A DNA stretch of 24,453 nucleotides from Trichomonas tenax (taxonomy: Eukaryota; Parabasalia; Trichomonadida; Trichomonadidae). A program made the position numbers and the translations under genes. The stretch is from the NCBI GenBank assembly GCA_023091735.1, contig JALKBU010000792.1, forward strand, positions 1 to 24,453, given 5' to 3'. Below, piece after piece: positions 1 to 9,822 of the stretch. Position 1 is the first letter of the stretch; each line of letters starts with the position of its first letter. The notes beneath the pieces are model-generated. The model saw only the letters and a list, made by a program, of their open reading frames with translations. It made no database searches and was not told where the DNA came from.

Positions 1-179
1 AACAATTAATTATGAATTTAATGATATATTAATAATTATGAGAATAAGTAATAATATGAAAATAATCTTGTAATGAAAAAGGTATCTGTGAAAAAATAAA
101 AAATAGAAAAAAAAAAATAATAATATAGTAATATCAAAAGTGAAAATGTAATGTGTATTAAAAATTGAATCAATAAGTG
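1..179. other. AT-rich leader, no gene seen
   Basis: This stretch is almost pure A/T with short homopolymer runs. A 65-codon frame on the minus strand is low-complexity Phe/Ile/Leu and is best explained by base composition. I see no gene or RNA signal here. Confidence 0.6.
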
Positions 180-312
180 TGTTCTTGTTAGGGCCTGGTT
201 TGGCCACTCGAGGGCTTTGGAAGTCTCAGGCCGACCTCGCTATGCATCGAATCATGCTTCTGTTGAATAGGCATCTGGATGCATCTCTGCTAGATCACCA
301 GGTAATCCTTCA
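180..312. other. GC-rich block of unknown nature
   Basis: About 130 bases stand out as clearly GC-richer than both flanks. The block has internal inverted repeats, for example CCTGGT at 193-198 against ACCAGG at 297-302, and repeated GCATC/GATGC words. The plus strand is open through it (to 436) but starts without a convincing ATG context and gives a peptide I cannot place. It could be a relic of a gene or mobile element, or a structured RNA gene. I see no tRNA, 5S, U6 or SRP signature. Confidence 0.35.
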
Positions 313-597
313 CAATGAGTCACAACTACTCATAATGAAGTCTTCTTTGGCTTCCAACATTGAGTTCAATCCATTTCAACCTATTGACACTTTTCCATTT
401 TTTCCCGCGCAAACACGTCACTTTCCCTTATTTTGACATCCTGACTTTACATGCCAAAAAAAGTTACATGTCAGAAAAGCACGTTGTTCTATTTTGTCCC
501 AGTCCCAAAAATAAAAATAGCAAGATAAAACTTAGCACAAGTAAAAACTTCTCAACCATCTGGTTTGCGGGGTACTTTTAGTGCATTATTTAAGTTT
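313..597. other. Non-coding stretch
   Basis: No reading frame here looks protein-like. It contains a GTCACTTT word at 418 and a TTACATGTCA word near 465; both words recur elsewhere in the window near hairpins and gene starts. Confidence 0.4.
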
Positions 598-618
598 TTC
601 CCCAATGAGGGAACCAAC

Positions 619-639
619 AAAAAAAAAAAAAAAAAAAAA
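619..639 (+). repeat. Poly(A) tract, 21 A
   Basis: There is an uninterrupted run of 21 adenines, immediately followed by a GC-rich hairpin. It could be slippage, or the tail of an old retroposed copy. No target-site duplication is obvious. Confidence 0.8.
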
Positions 640-644
640 TCGTG

Positions 645-665
645 GCCGGAGGCAAAGCCGCCGGC
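645..665. repeat. GC-rich perfect-arm hairpin
   Basis: GCCGG, then A, then GGC, loop AAA, then GCC, G and CCGGC. This gives eight G/C pairs interrupted by one A/G mismatch. It is the most GC-dense short motif in the first kilobase and sits directly after the poly(A) tract. Confidence 0.75.
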
Positions 666-1053
666 TATATGACAAACACAAATAAATGAACTAAAAATTC
701 TGAATTTATCAAAAAGCAAAAATAGCATTGATTTATTACATTACAAGCAATAAAACTACGAAATCCCCATTTTTTGCTGCCTATGACTCTCAAATTTTCC
801 CAACTAAAAAATGCGTGGCGGATTAATTCAATTTTATGTCACCTTTTGTGGGAATTGAGAGGAAAAATGGAGAAAGATGGGGATACGGAGAAAGGTATTT
901 AGTTTTCTTTGAAATTAAAACCATGAATTCGCAGTGTATTTCCCCATCTAATATATGATTCCCCACTGTAAAAAGTTTTCCCCATTTTCCAAAAAAAAAA
1001 CACTTTTTATTGTAAAATATAATTTTTCCCCATTTGGGAATGCATGTGGGGAA

Positions 1054-1573
1054 GCCCGTTGGTTGAAAATAGTTTTCAATCCTTAAAAAATTTCATCTCA
1101 ATTTTTCTCAGAATCTCATGTGGCGATTTGCTAGATATTTTGTATATATAATGTACATACTATTACTAATCAAATGGTCTTATTTTATTCAAAAATAAAA
1201 TTTACTGTACTTTAAACCGCGCGTCAGTATATTTGTTTAATATCTTAAAATACAATATGATTTTATATATAACATGATTACATCTAATTTTGCTGAATTT
1301 TTCAACACTACTGTGTCAAAAAATGCTGAAAATACTGGAAAATATTGTATAATAGAAAGATTATTGATGTGAAAATTTCAAAAGTCTATATTCCTTTCAA
1401 AAGTCTTATTGTAATCATCACAAAAGTATTGAACATTGAAATATATTAAAATTAGTGGTTGTCATTGATCAATATTTTTGAGAAATTATATTTTTATGAG
1501 ATGTATTCCATATTTGGAATATATCTTATTTTGTTAGAAAACAAAACACTTTCATAATTACTTTTTCTTATAA
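1054..1573. other. Non-coding stretch before the TTLL relic
   Basis: The stretch is AT-rich with many stops in all frames. The missing 5' part of the TTLL pseudogene would lie here, but I cannot recognise any of it. There is a small inverted repeat, ATTCCA...TGGAAT, near 1505. Confidence 0.4.
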
Positions 1574-2797
1574 ATCTATTATGAAGCTGGTTTTGTGCCA
1601 ACTTTATATCACCATATTTTAGAAGCTTCTGGATTTTCGAAAACAGATGATATCAATATTGCATCATTGATCATAGGTAATAATATCGCACAAGAAATAT
1701 ATAAATCATTGCTTCCCTTCCAACAAATCGAACATTTTCAATTTTCTGGCTTTTTGAGCTCTAAACTAGCAATGCACGCAACAATGACTAATCATGCAGC
1801 TACTGCTGGCAAATTTCCATCATTTTATCCAAAAACATATCTTTTGCCTGAAGAATAGTGGTAATGGTGAAAAATTTAATCAAGAGAAAACAGAAGAAGA
1901 TATTTGGATTGTTAGAACACCAAAAGTCGGTGATCAATCAACAATGTACATAACAAAGGATGTATAATATAATATAAGAAGGCAAACTAATAGTCCAAAA
2001 ATATATTGACAAACCATTGCTTGTCAAAGGTTTCAAGTTTGATTTTAGATGCTATGTTGCGGTTCCTTCATTGAATCCATTGCGTGTTTATGTATACAAT
2101 GAAGGAATTGTTCAATTTGCAAGAACAAAATCGTGAAAATTTCTCAAATATTTCAGAACATTTTCCTATGTTATCGAAGAAGAAATCAACAACATTGGAG
2201 AACAAGAAACGAGAATTTGTTAATAAATGGAGTCACGATAAACTATGGGATTATTTAGAAAGTATTGGAATAGATAGCTCAATAGCGCAATTGTTTTTGA
2301 TCAATAGAAAGAATTTAACAAAACAGAAAAATCATCGATGCTCTACAGAATTCTTTGGATCGATATTGTTTTTGGTGAGAAAGCTGAAATCAATATTGTC
2401 GGTTTTAATGTTTGTTTTGCACTTGGAATGAAATCAAATGTTGATCTGGTTGTTAAATCGAAGCTTGTCAGAGATTTCCTGAAATTAATGCTCGTTCCGA
2501 TTCGGATAACTGAACAATGCCAAATCTAACTCAAAATGGAGTATGGAAGTCATAAGAAATATTCTGAGTATCTCACAATTAGTGAGTTCGAATAGTCAGA
2601 AAGAAGGTGAAGCAGATAGAGGAGAGTCTTTCCTTCATCGGAATTCGAACAAAAACAAGAATCATCGACTGATATGACGATCCTTGTGGATATCAATGAA
2701 TGCGGAGGATAAGGAAAGATTTATTAAAAAGAGGCATGAAAGCTTTAATAAGATTCTCGATCGTACATCAAATGCTGAAGATGTATGTGAAATCTAA
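1574..2797 (+). pseudogene. Tubulin tyrosine ligase-like (TTLL) pseudogene
   Basis: Family members ligate glutamate, glycine or tyrosine to tubulin in axonemes and cytoskeletal microtubules. Conserved blocks appear in the expected order but in different frames. The segment at 1574-1858 ends in YPKTYLLPEE, the family's PKTY-LPEE block. A WIVRTPKVGDQS block (ATP-grasp region) lies near 1903-1945. GKLIVQKYIDKPLLVKGFKF and then DFRCYVAV fall at 1981-2130, matching the family's QKYI-PLL-KFDLRxYV core. An FxILxIDIV-like block and NVCFALGMKSNVDLVVK follow at about 2340-2460. An AEDKERF-type tail ends at a TAA at 2797. Stops at 1856, about 1964 and about 2132 and several frame changes separate the blocks. 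No intact start is visible. This is a decayed copy, closest in layout to polyglutamylase-type TTLLs; the exact subfamily is not determinable by eye. Confidence 0.85.
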
Positions 2798-2954
2798 ATG
2801 TTTGTTTTCTAATTAAAATGCTTCAATTATTGCGGTTTTAAGTTCTAAAACTCTTCAATTTGACAATACAATCATTCAATGAACTATCATTGAATCAGGT
2901 GATGAAAGATATCAGGAAAACGGAAATTTAACATATCATCAATCAACAACGAAT

Positions 2955-3320
2955 CATCTGCAAAAACATGTCGCTATTGCGTTCTTAATGTTGTTTTTAT
3001 GGATTCAAATTCAACTATTCAATATTCAACATTTGTAAACAACAAACATTATAATCATTTCTCCATCATCTGAATTTTCAGATGCTTCATCAAACATTAA
3101 ACTTGGCTTTCAATTATGCAATTACATAAACAATTCCGAATATCAATTCTTTATACATGTTTCTCACCTTATTTTCTTCATTAAAAAATCCAACTTTCAA
3201 AATACCGATTACTTTTTATCCATATTATGCTACAGTTATTGTTTCTGATTGCTATAGTGGTCACTCAGCATCAAAATACATTCTCTGAAACAACAGATCT
3301 TGATCAAACTCATTTTTCTA
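2955..3320 (+). pseudogene. Possible relic of a surface beta-helix gene
   Basis: Short peptides in shifting frames resemble the Cys/Asn/Ser-rich repeats of the trichomonad Pmp-like family also seen at 18434-19219. Examples are a CRYCVLNVVFMDSNSTIQYS piece near 2970-3030, LCNYINNSEYQFFIHVS near 3115, ATVIVSDCYSGHSASKYIL near 3231-3290, and a Thr-rich SETTDLDQTHFSTFKC piece near 3285. The last two would suit a repeat end plus a Thr-rich stalk. No single frame connects them. A plus-strand open frame at 3227-3457 covers part of this stretch but lacks a protein-like C-terminal half. This is an inference from short similarities, and random decay of something else is possible. Confidence 0.3.
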
Positions 3321-3470
3321 CTTTCAAATGCGATCATCCATTCGTTTTTGAACGAACCTTTTTTATATACCATTTGATTATATTAAAATATCCTGAACTT
3401 TGCATTGTTTTTAAGATTATTTCGATTTTGCAAAATAAAATATTTTATAATCAATAATATCATAAACACA

Positions 3471-4871
3471 TTACAAGTCGAAATCGACATCATCAGATGA
3501 GAATTCAACATCAATATCTGATTCGCTATCCTTGACTGCAGGATTCTTTGAAGCAGGAGTAGCCTGTTTTGCAGGTGTTGCTGGCTTTGCTGGTGTCGCG
3601 GGTTTATGTTGTTGAACAACTTTCGAAGGTTTATTATCTTCTTCGCTGTCCATGTCGAAGTCAAAGTTCATCGAACTTGTTTCTTCAATGGCACTCTTTT
3701 GAGATTTCTGTGTCTGCTGAGCTGGTTTTGCAGCAGGCTTCTTTGGCTCTTCGGAGGAGAAGTTGAGATCTCCGAGGCCCGATGTTGACTCTTCTTGAGG
3801 AAATGCCCTGAATTTGGTGTTCTGTATTTGAACGATTTCTTCATCGAAGTCCAGGACACCACTAGATTCATCTTCCTTTGACTGCACTGGTGCAGTAACT
3901 TTCTTTGGAACTTCGACGGAGTTATCTGACTCTGGGAAGCTGAAATTCATGCCTGAAGAAGTATCCATCCTTTGTTTCTGTGGTTGAGGCTTCTGAACTG
4001 GCATTGGTGCTTCTTCCGCAAAGTCAGACATACCACTGAATGACTCTTCTTCCTTCTGTGGTGCTTTCTTAGCTTCAGCAGGCTTAGTTTCAACCTTTGG
4101 AGCTTCTGAAGATTCCAAGTTGACAGAGAAATCTGACTCATCTGATTTGACTTCAAATACAGGTGCAGCAGCTGGTTGATTAGGTTTAGAGACAACTTTT
4201 GGTTTATCATCCAAATCCATATCGACCGAATAATCAGATTGTTCTTGTTTCACTTCTTGTTGCTTTGGAGGTGGAACATTCTTTCGCTGTGCCTGAGGCT
4301 GCTTTATCTCGGCCTTAGTGAAATCATCGAAGTCCATGTCGACTGAATAATCAGATTCTTCAAGTTTAATTTGTTGTTCTTTTGGTTTTTCTACAGGAAC
4401 TGGTTGCATTACTGGTTCCTCTTCATCTTGCTCTTGTGTATTTTGCTTTAGTACTGGTTTTTTGTCTTCCTTTTCGATTTTTTGGAGTCTATTTGAGATT
4501 TGATTTCTCAAGTTGTCTCTATTTTGTTTCTTTTGCTGATTATTCTTGGATTTGAGAAGAAATTTAATTTTTGGTTGGTTTTTAGGTATTTGGAGGTCAA
4601 TTTCAGGATTAGATTTAACTTTCTCAAAATTATTCTTTGTTTCGATCGATAATGTCTGTATTACATCATTGAATTTTAGATTTTGTAAGTAATCGAGCAC
4701 AATTTTGTTTGCTAAGTTGTAGCTTTGTTCTTGTTTTGGAGATTTTAACATTTTAAGCGAATCAATGTTCGAATCTTGGATCGCTTTCGCTATTTCCACG
4801 ACATATATCGCCTGTAGATGGCTGTTTACGCCGTTGCGTTTCATTTCTTCAAGAACTGCGGCTTTACTCAT
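3471..4871 (-). CDS. FOP/LisH-domain protein with acidic Ser-Asp repeat tail
   Basis: 466 residues, intact, ATG to TAA. The first ~80 residues match the layout of FOP/FOR20-type centrosome and basal-body proteins: a short helix with NGVNSHLQA, then a LisH-like helix pair at about 52-78 (NLANKIVLDYLQNLKFNDVI). LisH modules dimerise, and in FOP-family proteins they help recruit partners to centrioles. A Lys/Gln-rich stretch follows (100-145). The tail (170-466) is low-complexity Pro/Lys/Glu/Ser and carries about nine acidic motifs, the clearest being SDYSVDMDFDD at 173, SDYSVDMDLDD at 212 and SDFSVN at 246. It ends in SSDDVDFDL. ATPAK repeats lie at 424-440. No initiator-like TCA motif is obvious just upstream. 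FOP-like identity rests on the N terminus only. A basal-body location is inferred from the family. Confidence 0.75.
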   Translation of the reverse strand: MSKAAVLEEMKRNGVNSHLQAIYVVEIAKAIQDSNIDSLKMLKSPKQEQSYNLANKIVLDYLQNLKFNDVIQTLSIETKNNFEKVKSNPEIDLQIPKNQPKIKFLLKSKNNQQKKQNRDNLRNQISNRLQKIEKEDKKPVLKQNTQEQDEEEPVMQPVPVEKPKEQQIKLEESDYSVDMDFDDFTKAEIKQPQAQRKNVPPPKQQEVKQEQSDYSVDMDLDDKPKVVSKPNQPAAAPVFEVKSDESDFSVNLESSEAPKVETKPAEAKKAPQKEEESFSGMSDFAEEAPMPVQKPQPQKQRMDTSSGMNFSFPESDNSVEVPKKVTAPVQSKEDESSGVLDFDEEIVQIQNTKFRAFPQEESTSGLGDLNFSSEEPKKPAAKPAQQTQKSQKSAIEETSSMNFDFDMDSEEDNKPSKVVQQHKPATPAKPATPAKQATPASKNPAVKDSESDIDVEFSSDDVDFDL

Positions 4872-7091
4872 TTTAAATTTAAAATGTTCAATTATTTAAA
4901 GTGTCGCCCCCTAATTTATTTTTTTATCATTGATTATCTTCACAATAACAATTGTATTGGAGAAAAACATTACAAGATTTAGATTTTGGCTTCACTATTT
5001 AAGCAATTCATAATCTAACAAAAAGAATTAAGATCATTTTTTCAATTTCAACGAAATTTTTCTATATGTTATTTTTTCATTTTAAATAGATTAAATTGCA
5101 TTTTGCATAGAGTATTTGGTGGCAATATATGAGTTGTAAATCAATAAAAGAGATTTTGATCGAAAAGTAGCTCAATAATTTTAGTGATTATTTGTCAAAA
5201 ATAATTTAAGAATAATGCTCAAAACATGACAAAGATATAGAATATCCCGTTTTAAAGAAAAAATATCGTTTGAAATGAAGAATATGATAATACAAAGTTT
5301 TAAGCATTTTCTAATAATTTATTTATTCAAATCTTCATTTTCGCCTTGCAAAACACGATATTTTACCATTTTTTTTTATCATGATTTTTTTCTATAAAAT
5401 AGAAATGGATTAAATTTACCTGAATAAATAGGTAAAACAATGATTTTAGGATAGAAATTACGTTTTATGTAGTGTTGTTGACATGGAATAATAATCTGAG
5501 GATAATGTACTCAAATCTTATAATTGATACCAATGCAGAGTTCATAATGGCTTTTATTTACAAAATTTAACATTATTGATTTGGATTTCAGTCCACTTCC
5601 ATATCAATTCTATTAAATATTAAAGAATCATTCCCTTGCATGAACCATACATCTTTGCATTTGTGCGATCATGAAATGCCCTTTGCAAAGTGAGAATTCA
5701 TATTTTATTTATGAATGATGCTTTCATCTAAATATTCCTATATTGATTATAATAAATATGCGCATTCATCAACATATAGAAGGACTCATGCATTGCCAAT
5801 ATAACTATTGCTTGTTTTGTAATGAACTCCAAGAAGTTGAGCTTCCTATAAGTTTATATTTTGAATAAGAACGTTTTTGTTAAATTGATATATTCAAAGG
5901 ATTTAGATGGATTGATGCTCAACTGCAATAATTAACTATTCACAGTCTTTGATATTAACTCTATAATTTTGGAATCCTCTATAGATTCATTATGAAAAAA
6001 TTTTGATATTATGTTTAGACTTAATAAATTCTTACCACAACATATTGAAAGCGTTTTCAATAATATGGATATAACGGACCATTATAACCGAATTGATAAG
6101 AATCAATAAAATGTTCGGATATAAACAAATTTGTCAAATTAAACAAATATCATTGTGAGTGCTTATAAATGCATCAAATAACTTGCTTTCATTTAAATAG
6201 AAAAGTTAGAATTCGAAAATACCTATTATTATTTTGGAATTTTAACAATTTAGACAAGTTTTATAATTTTGTTAAAAAGCAATTAATCCATGCTTCGCTA
6301 GTCCAGCCATATGGTTGTTTCAACAACTGTCATTTGTAAACGACAAAAAAAGCAAAATTTCGAAATTTGAAAACAAAAAATTTGAATCATCAAACAATTG
6401 GCCCATTGATGCTTCTGCTGCAGTTTCATAATGTCATGTTCTGTCAAATATGGCCCAAAGGCTGACATTAATTCAAGGTTCAATTGAATTTGAATTTATG
6501 ACCATTTGATACAAAGATTTTCCATTTTATAATGTGAACTATATTAAACATATAACAGAGATGGAAATATCAAGGAACAAATCAAAGATAACCGATATTT
6601 GAAGAGAAATCATCAAAGTAAGTTTCCTTCCAATTTTTTTTCAACATCTGTGAAAAATAGTTGTTTCGTGATCTAATAAAACAAAATTTTAAAATGATCA
6701 TTTATTTTTTTTTTTTGATAAACAAATTACTCAAATTCACGAATCTACAAATTTTGGCAAGAAAAAATTCTTATTCATCATTAATTTCGATATAACCCTT
6801 TCTAATATGTTCATTTTTGGAATGAATTTGATTATTAACGTTTTGTTAATTAAATATGCTTTGCTATGATATATAGATGAGAATGAGAGCTACCTTTAAC
6901 CATAAACCGCAATGTTTTCAAACCGAAGAACTCAAATAAAGTGTTTGATTATAACAATTAGAGCATTTTAAACGAAAACCTTGAAAAATTTAAATACTCT
7001 GAAAAATGTTTCCACTTTTTAAATGCGTTACAACTATTGAAATTATGAGAATAAACAATTGATAAATTTCATGGAAAAAATTATCATTACA
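4872..7091. other. Long AT-rich intergenic region, no gene supported
   Basis: About 2.2 kb with no frame that looks coding. A 61-codon minus-strand frame at 6298-6483 has an ordinary amino-acid mix in its first half, but no family resemblance, no initiator and no supporting repeats. There are no tRNA-like structures or strong hairpins. The first bases probably hold the promoter of the minus-strand FOP/LisH gene. Confidence 0.5.
7084..7089 (+). promoter_or_regulatory. Initiator-like TCATTA
   Basis: TCATTA fits the trichomonad initiator TCA(+1)-pyrimidine-A/T. It would start transcription at 7086, six bases before the ATG at 7092. Such short leaders are usual in trichomonads. It argues for the 7092 start over the ATG at 7071, which would lie upstream of the transcript. 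The motif is short and common in A/T-rich DNA. Confidence 0.35.
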
Positions 7092-7559
7092 ATGACAATA
7101 AAAGAAATTAAAAACGATTCAAATGTCAAAACCGACAAAATTCGACAGATTCAAAAATTCAAAATGTTGAATTCTACTCAGAATGAATCATCTTCAACAA
7201 AGACAAACACGAATCAGGAAAAAATGACGATGAAGCCTTTGATTAGCCTTTCATTCCCATTCAAGAGTCAAGAATACCACACAACACGCGACGTTTTGAT
7301 TCCTTTTGGTTATTCAGACAGCAACGGCGGTCGTTTTCACACAGCTCTTGATGCTATGCTCTACATCCGCGACCACTGTCATCGAAACAACATCGCATTC
7401 AAACGTAGCGTTGCTCTTAAGTATTGTTGTCTTTGCCAGTTCTACGACCAACCTCATGGTTCATATGTCAGCATGAACACACTCAGCACATCCAGGATCA
7501 GTCGTTTATACAACTGTGTTATCAATCTGAAAAGCACAAAAGTTTTGAAATATCTGTGA
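7092..7559 (+). CDS. Unrecognised 155-residue protein
   Basis: I do not recognise this protein. It starts with a Lys/Asn/Thr/Ser-rich, probably disordered stretch (about 1-55). A compact part follows with a normal amino-acid mix (about 58-155): a Phe/Tyr-rich start (SFPFKSQEYHTTRD), a Gly-rich turn (PFGYSDSNGGRFHTALD), a His/Cys-containing helix (IRDHCHRN) and a CCLC motif. Cys and His residues cluster at IRDHCHRN and KYCCLCQF, so a metal site is possible but unproven. Codon use from about 7230 on is clearly GC-richer than the flanks, with C- and G-ending codons, which supports real coding. An ATG at 7071 is in frame and would add 7 residues. The next in-frame ATG is at 7164. No homologue nearby. 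Confidence 0.6.
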   Translation: MTIKEIKNDSNVKTDKIRQIQKFKMLNSTQNESSSTKTNTNQEKMTMKPLISLSFPFKSQEYHTTRDVLIPFGYSDSNGGRFHTALDAMLYIRDHCHRNNIAFKRSVALKYCCLCQFYDQPHGSYVSMNTLSTSRISRLYNCVINLKSTKVLKYL

Positions 7560-8805
7560 AAATTTTCTTTGACAAGCTGCATTTTCTCAATAAGAGGTTC
7601 ATTGTAATCTTATTTTATCATATCCGACTAGATTTCTTTGGAAATGCATTTTTCATGATTCTTGATAATTGTATTATAACATAAATCTGTCTTTATATCA
7701 AACAAATTTTCTTGTTTTTATAGCGGTTTTATATGCTGTAGTCGAATTTTATATTTAATTAACTAAGAATTGTAATTCGAAGCTTATAAACATTTTTTTT
7801 ATAGATATAAAATAAACTATAGTATATACTATATCAATGTAAAATGAATATATGTCTAAATCTAAAAATTAACTGAGGGCGAAGTACCTCAGATCCAAGG
7901 AATTAAGATCCGAAAACATAAAAAACATTGATTATCTCCAACAAAAATAAAAAACACGTTATTTGTGAACCTCAAAATTGTATTCAAATGCCACTTTTTG
8001 CTTTCGATCACAATTCTTTTGAATTATACCTTCAATGGAATAATCGAAATGGAACAAAATTTTGGTGGAAAATCATTTTTAGAGATTTTTATCGAACCGA
8101 TATCGTTTGAAAAAACACCCTTTAGAGACATTTTTTGTCCTTCGAATTATGTTTATCTATACACCTGCAATAGTTTATGTCTTCACATATGACATCATCA
8201 GTTGCTATTGAATAAAAAGATCATTTTTTGAAAATATTTTTTAAACAGTCGTTTCACTATTATAGAATAGGAGGATTTCCGATTTGATGTGATGAATAAT
8301 TATATCTTCAGGCACTGTATTTAGTGGTGATTATTGCGGGATTTTAATTTGAGTTTTTGAGATATTCTTCAAAGTGGCACATCCTTAAAAGTGAGTATAG
8401 AGATAATTATTGAGCAATTAGATTTGCAGCAATATATAGCTTAAGTAAAATAAATATATTCCATGCGATTGAACAATGAAATAACAAATTGTTACTCGTT
8501 ATCTAATTTGAATCATAATTATATAATAGGTTTTCGTTATGTTTAGTAAAATTACACCAACTTATTTATTATGTATTGTTGATTAACACAACCACCCATA
8601 GTGGATTGATATAAGGATCAAAATTCCATTATGTCTTAAAATATTATAATAAGCTGTGGATTGTATGTGGTTGATGATGCACTATCACTGAGAACTCACA
8701 TAGCTTTCAATTTATACTAGGAAATTTCAATTCACAAATTTAAAATACCAACTTCTTTATATTGATATTTTATTATGCAGATTGTTAGTACTAATTTATG
8801 CCAAT
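7560..8805. other. Intergenic region with weak open frames
   Basis: AT-rich, with no convincing gene. Overlapping frames at 7928-8110 and 7965-8192 give a Trp/Phe/Asn-rich peptide of ordinary look but unknown family; they might be a worn-out relic. A small hairpin with CTGAGG/CCTCAG arms lies near 7872. Confidence 0.4.
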
Positions 8806-8881
8806 AAAGGACGAATATCATGTCCTTTGAATGGCCAATATTTTTACTAATTTGAGCAATCGACTCAAATTGAGAGTTAGT
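8806..8881. repeat. Two adjacent small hairpins
   Basis: AAAGGAC at 8806-8812 pairs with GTCCTTT at 8822-8828. AATTTGAG at 8849-8856 pairs with CTCAAATT at 8864-8871, with an outer ACTAA/TTAGT pairing. They lie in a non-coding stretch and are shorter than the hairpins near 11 kb. Confidence 0.5.
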
Positions 8882-9002
8882 CAAATATCTATTTAAATTT
8901 ATTGCAAACTACTGGTATGTAGCAAAAAGGCAATTGCATTATCCTTACATTGCAGTTATGGCATAGCATACAGAAATCATGCCCAAAAGTGACATTTCAT
9001 GT

Positions 9003-9034
9003 CATGTAAACATATAAAAACGACATGTAAACAT
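9003..9034. repeat. Short direct repeat CATGTAAACAT
   Basis: Two perfect copies of an 11-base word start at 9003 and 9024. Neighbouring TCATGTCA and ATATGTCA words add to a local enrichment of the ACATGTCA type of motif that recurs in several intergenic places in this window. Confidence 0.5.
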
Positions 9035-9352
9035 TTATATGTCAAAAATTTAAATGCAAATTGATTTCACATGCTGCTCAGCTATTTGTTGATATTTTGC
9101 ATTAAGCATGTATGGAATCCCATATATATGGTCACTATATGCATTCACCATGCAAAATACTGACAAATATGTGACTTGTTAAATATCTAGTATATTTGTT
9201 CAAAAAACGTGGATATTTAACTAAATTACGCATATGAAACGAACAAGTACATTAACTTAGTTAATATAGCATGTGCTATGAAGTCAGATATCCATGCTTT
9301 ATGAACAAATTCAATTAATATTTCTACACTCATCAAAAATAAAAATTAATGT

Positions 9353-9822
9353 TTATTCTGTAAATAAAGGCAATTCTTCTCCATTAACAAACCAAGAAGC
9401 ATCCATTCCTGGTTTCCAATTTAATTCCTCTTGTGTTAGCATTTGTGCAGGTGTAAAGAAAGTTTGAGTTTCTGGATTTATTGGGAGTTCAAGGTGTGGT
9501 TTGTTATTGTAAGTCAAGATCCAAGTACTTAAATCGATGCTTTCATTAGTGTGGCCCTCAACAGAGGAACAGAGGGCCAGAATCTTTCGATTTTTCCATT
9601 GGCTTTCGCATTGCCTAGGCCATTATCAAGCCAGAAAGCTACAGGTTGTATCTGATATCTTCTTAAGTATCGCTCTGTGACGGCTCAAGTATTAGCAGCC
9701 ATTTTGTGTTTAAAGAATTGGAAGTCTAGAAGGTATCTAGATCTATCGTCGATTAATGCGTAAAGATAGTTTTGCAATAATTTATAATAATAATGCAAGT
9801 CAGCGTGTAGGGTCCTGGTCAT
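9353..9822 (-). pseudogene. Broken DDE integrase (rve-type transposase) relic
   Basis: Read on the minus strand, the blocks of an integrase core appear in order. LHADLHYY and NYLYALIDDRSRYLLDF hold the first Asp region. QPVAFWLDNG has the second Asp, NGKIERFWPS the catalytic Glu, and a C-terminal block runs NNKPHLELP...TFFTPAQML to a TAA at 9353-9355. The second Asp and the Glu are only about a dozen residues apart instead of about 35, so a piece is deleted. There is an in-frame TGA at 9684-9686 and a frame change near 9557. The family mobilises DNA by strand transfer; this copy cannot. It resembles IS481/IS3-like or Ginger/IS3EU-like eukaryotic elements, but I cannot assign the class. No terminal repeats were found around it. 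Confidence 0.85.

Larger units (their letters stand above)
598..1053. repeat. Cluster of TTCCCCA motifs
   Basis: The heptamer TTCCCCA occurs at 598-604, 940-946, 959-965, 978-984 and 1026-1032. An inverted copy lies at 1047-1053. Near copies lie at about 764 (ATCCCCA) and about 872 (TGGGGAT). The last direct copy and the inverted copy can pair as a hairpin. C-runs are rare in the surrounding A/T background, so this looks like a real local enrichment. Its role is unknown. Confidence 0.5.

Noticed and set aside
598..1053. TTCCCCA cluster as telomeric repeat
   Set aside because: Copies are irregularly spaced and not tandem, and protein genes lie to one side only by chance of the window; nothing marks a chromosome end.
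6298..6483. 61-codon minus-strand frame
   Set aside because: The first half has an ordinary residue mix, but it is isolated, very short and without family resemblance or initiator.
7928..8192. Two overlapping plus-strand frames
   Set aside because: Neither has an intact domain or start signal; possibly a relic, but not supportable.
9553..9578. GGCCCTC...GAGGGCC hairpin
   Set aside because: It lies inside the integrase relic at the frame change and is best seen as part of that decayed coding sequence.
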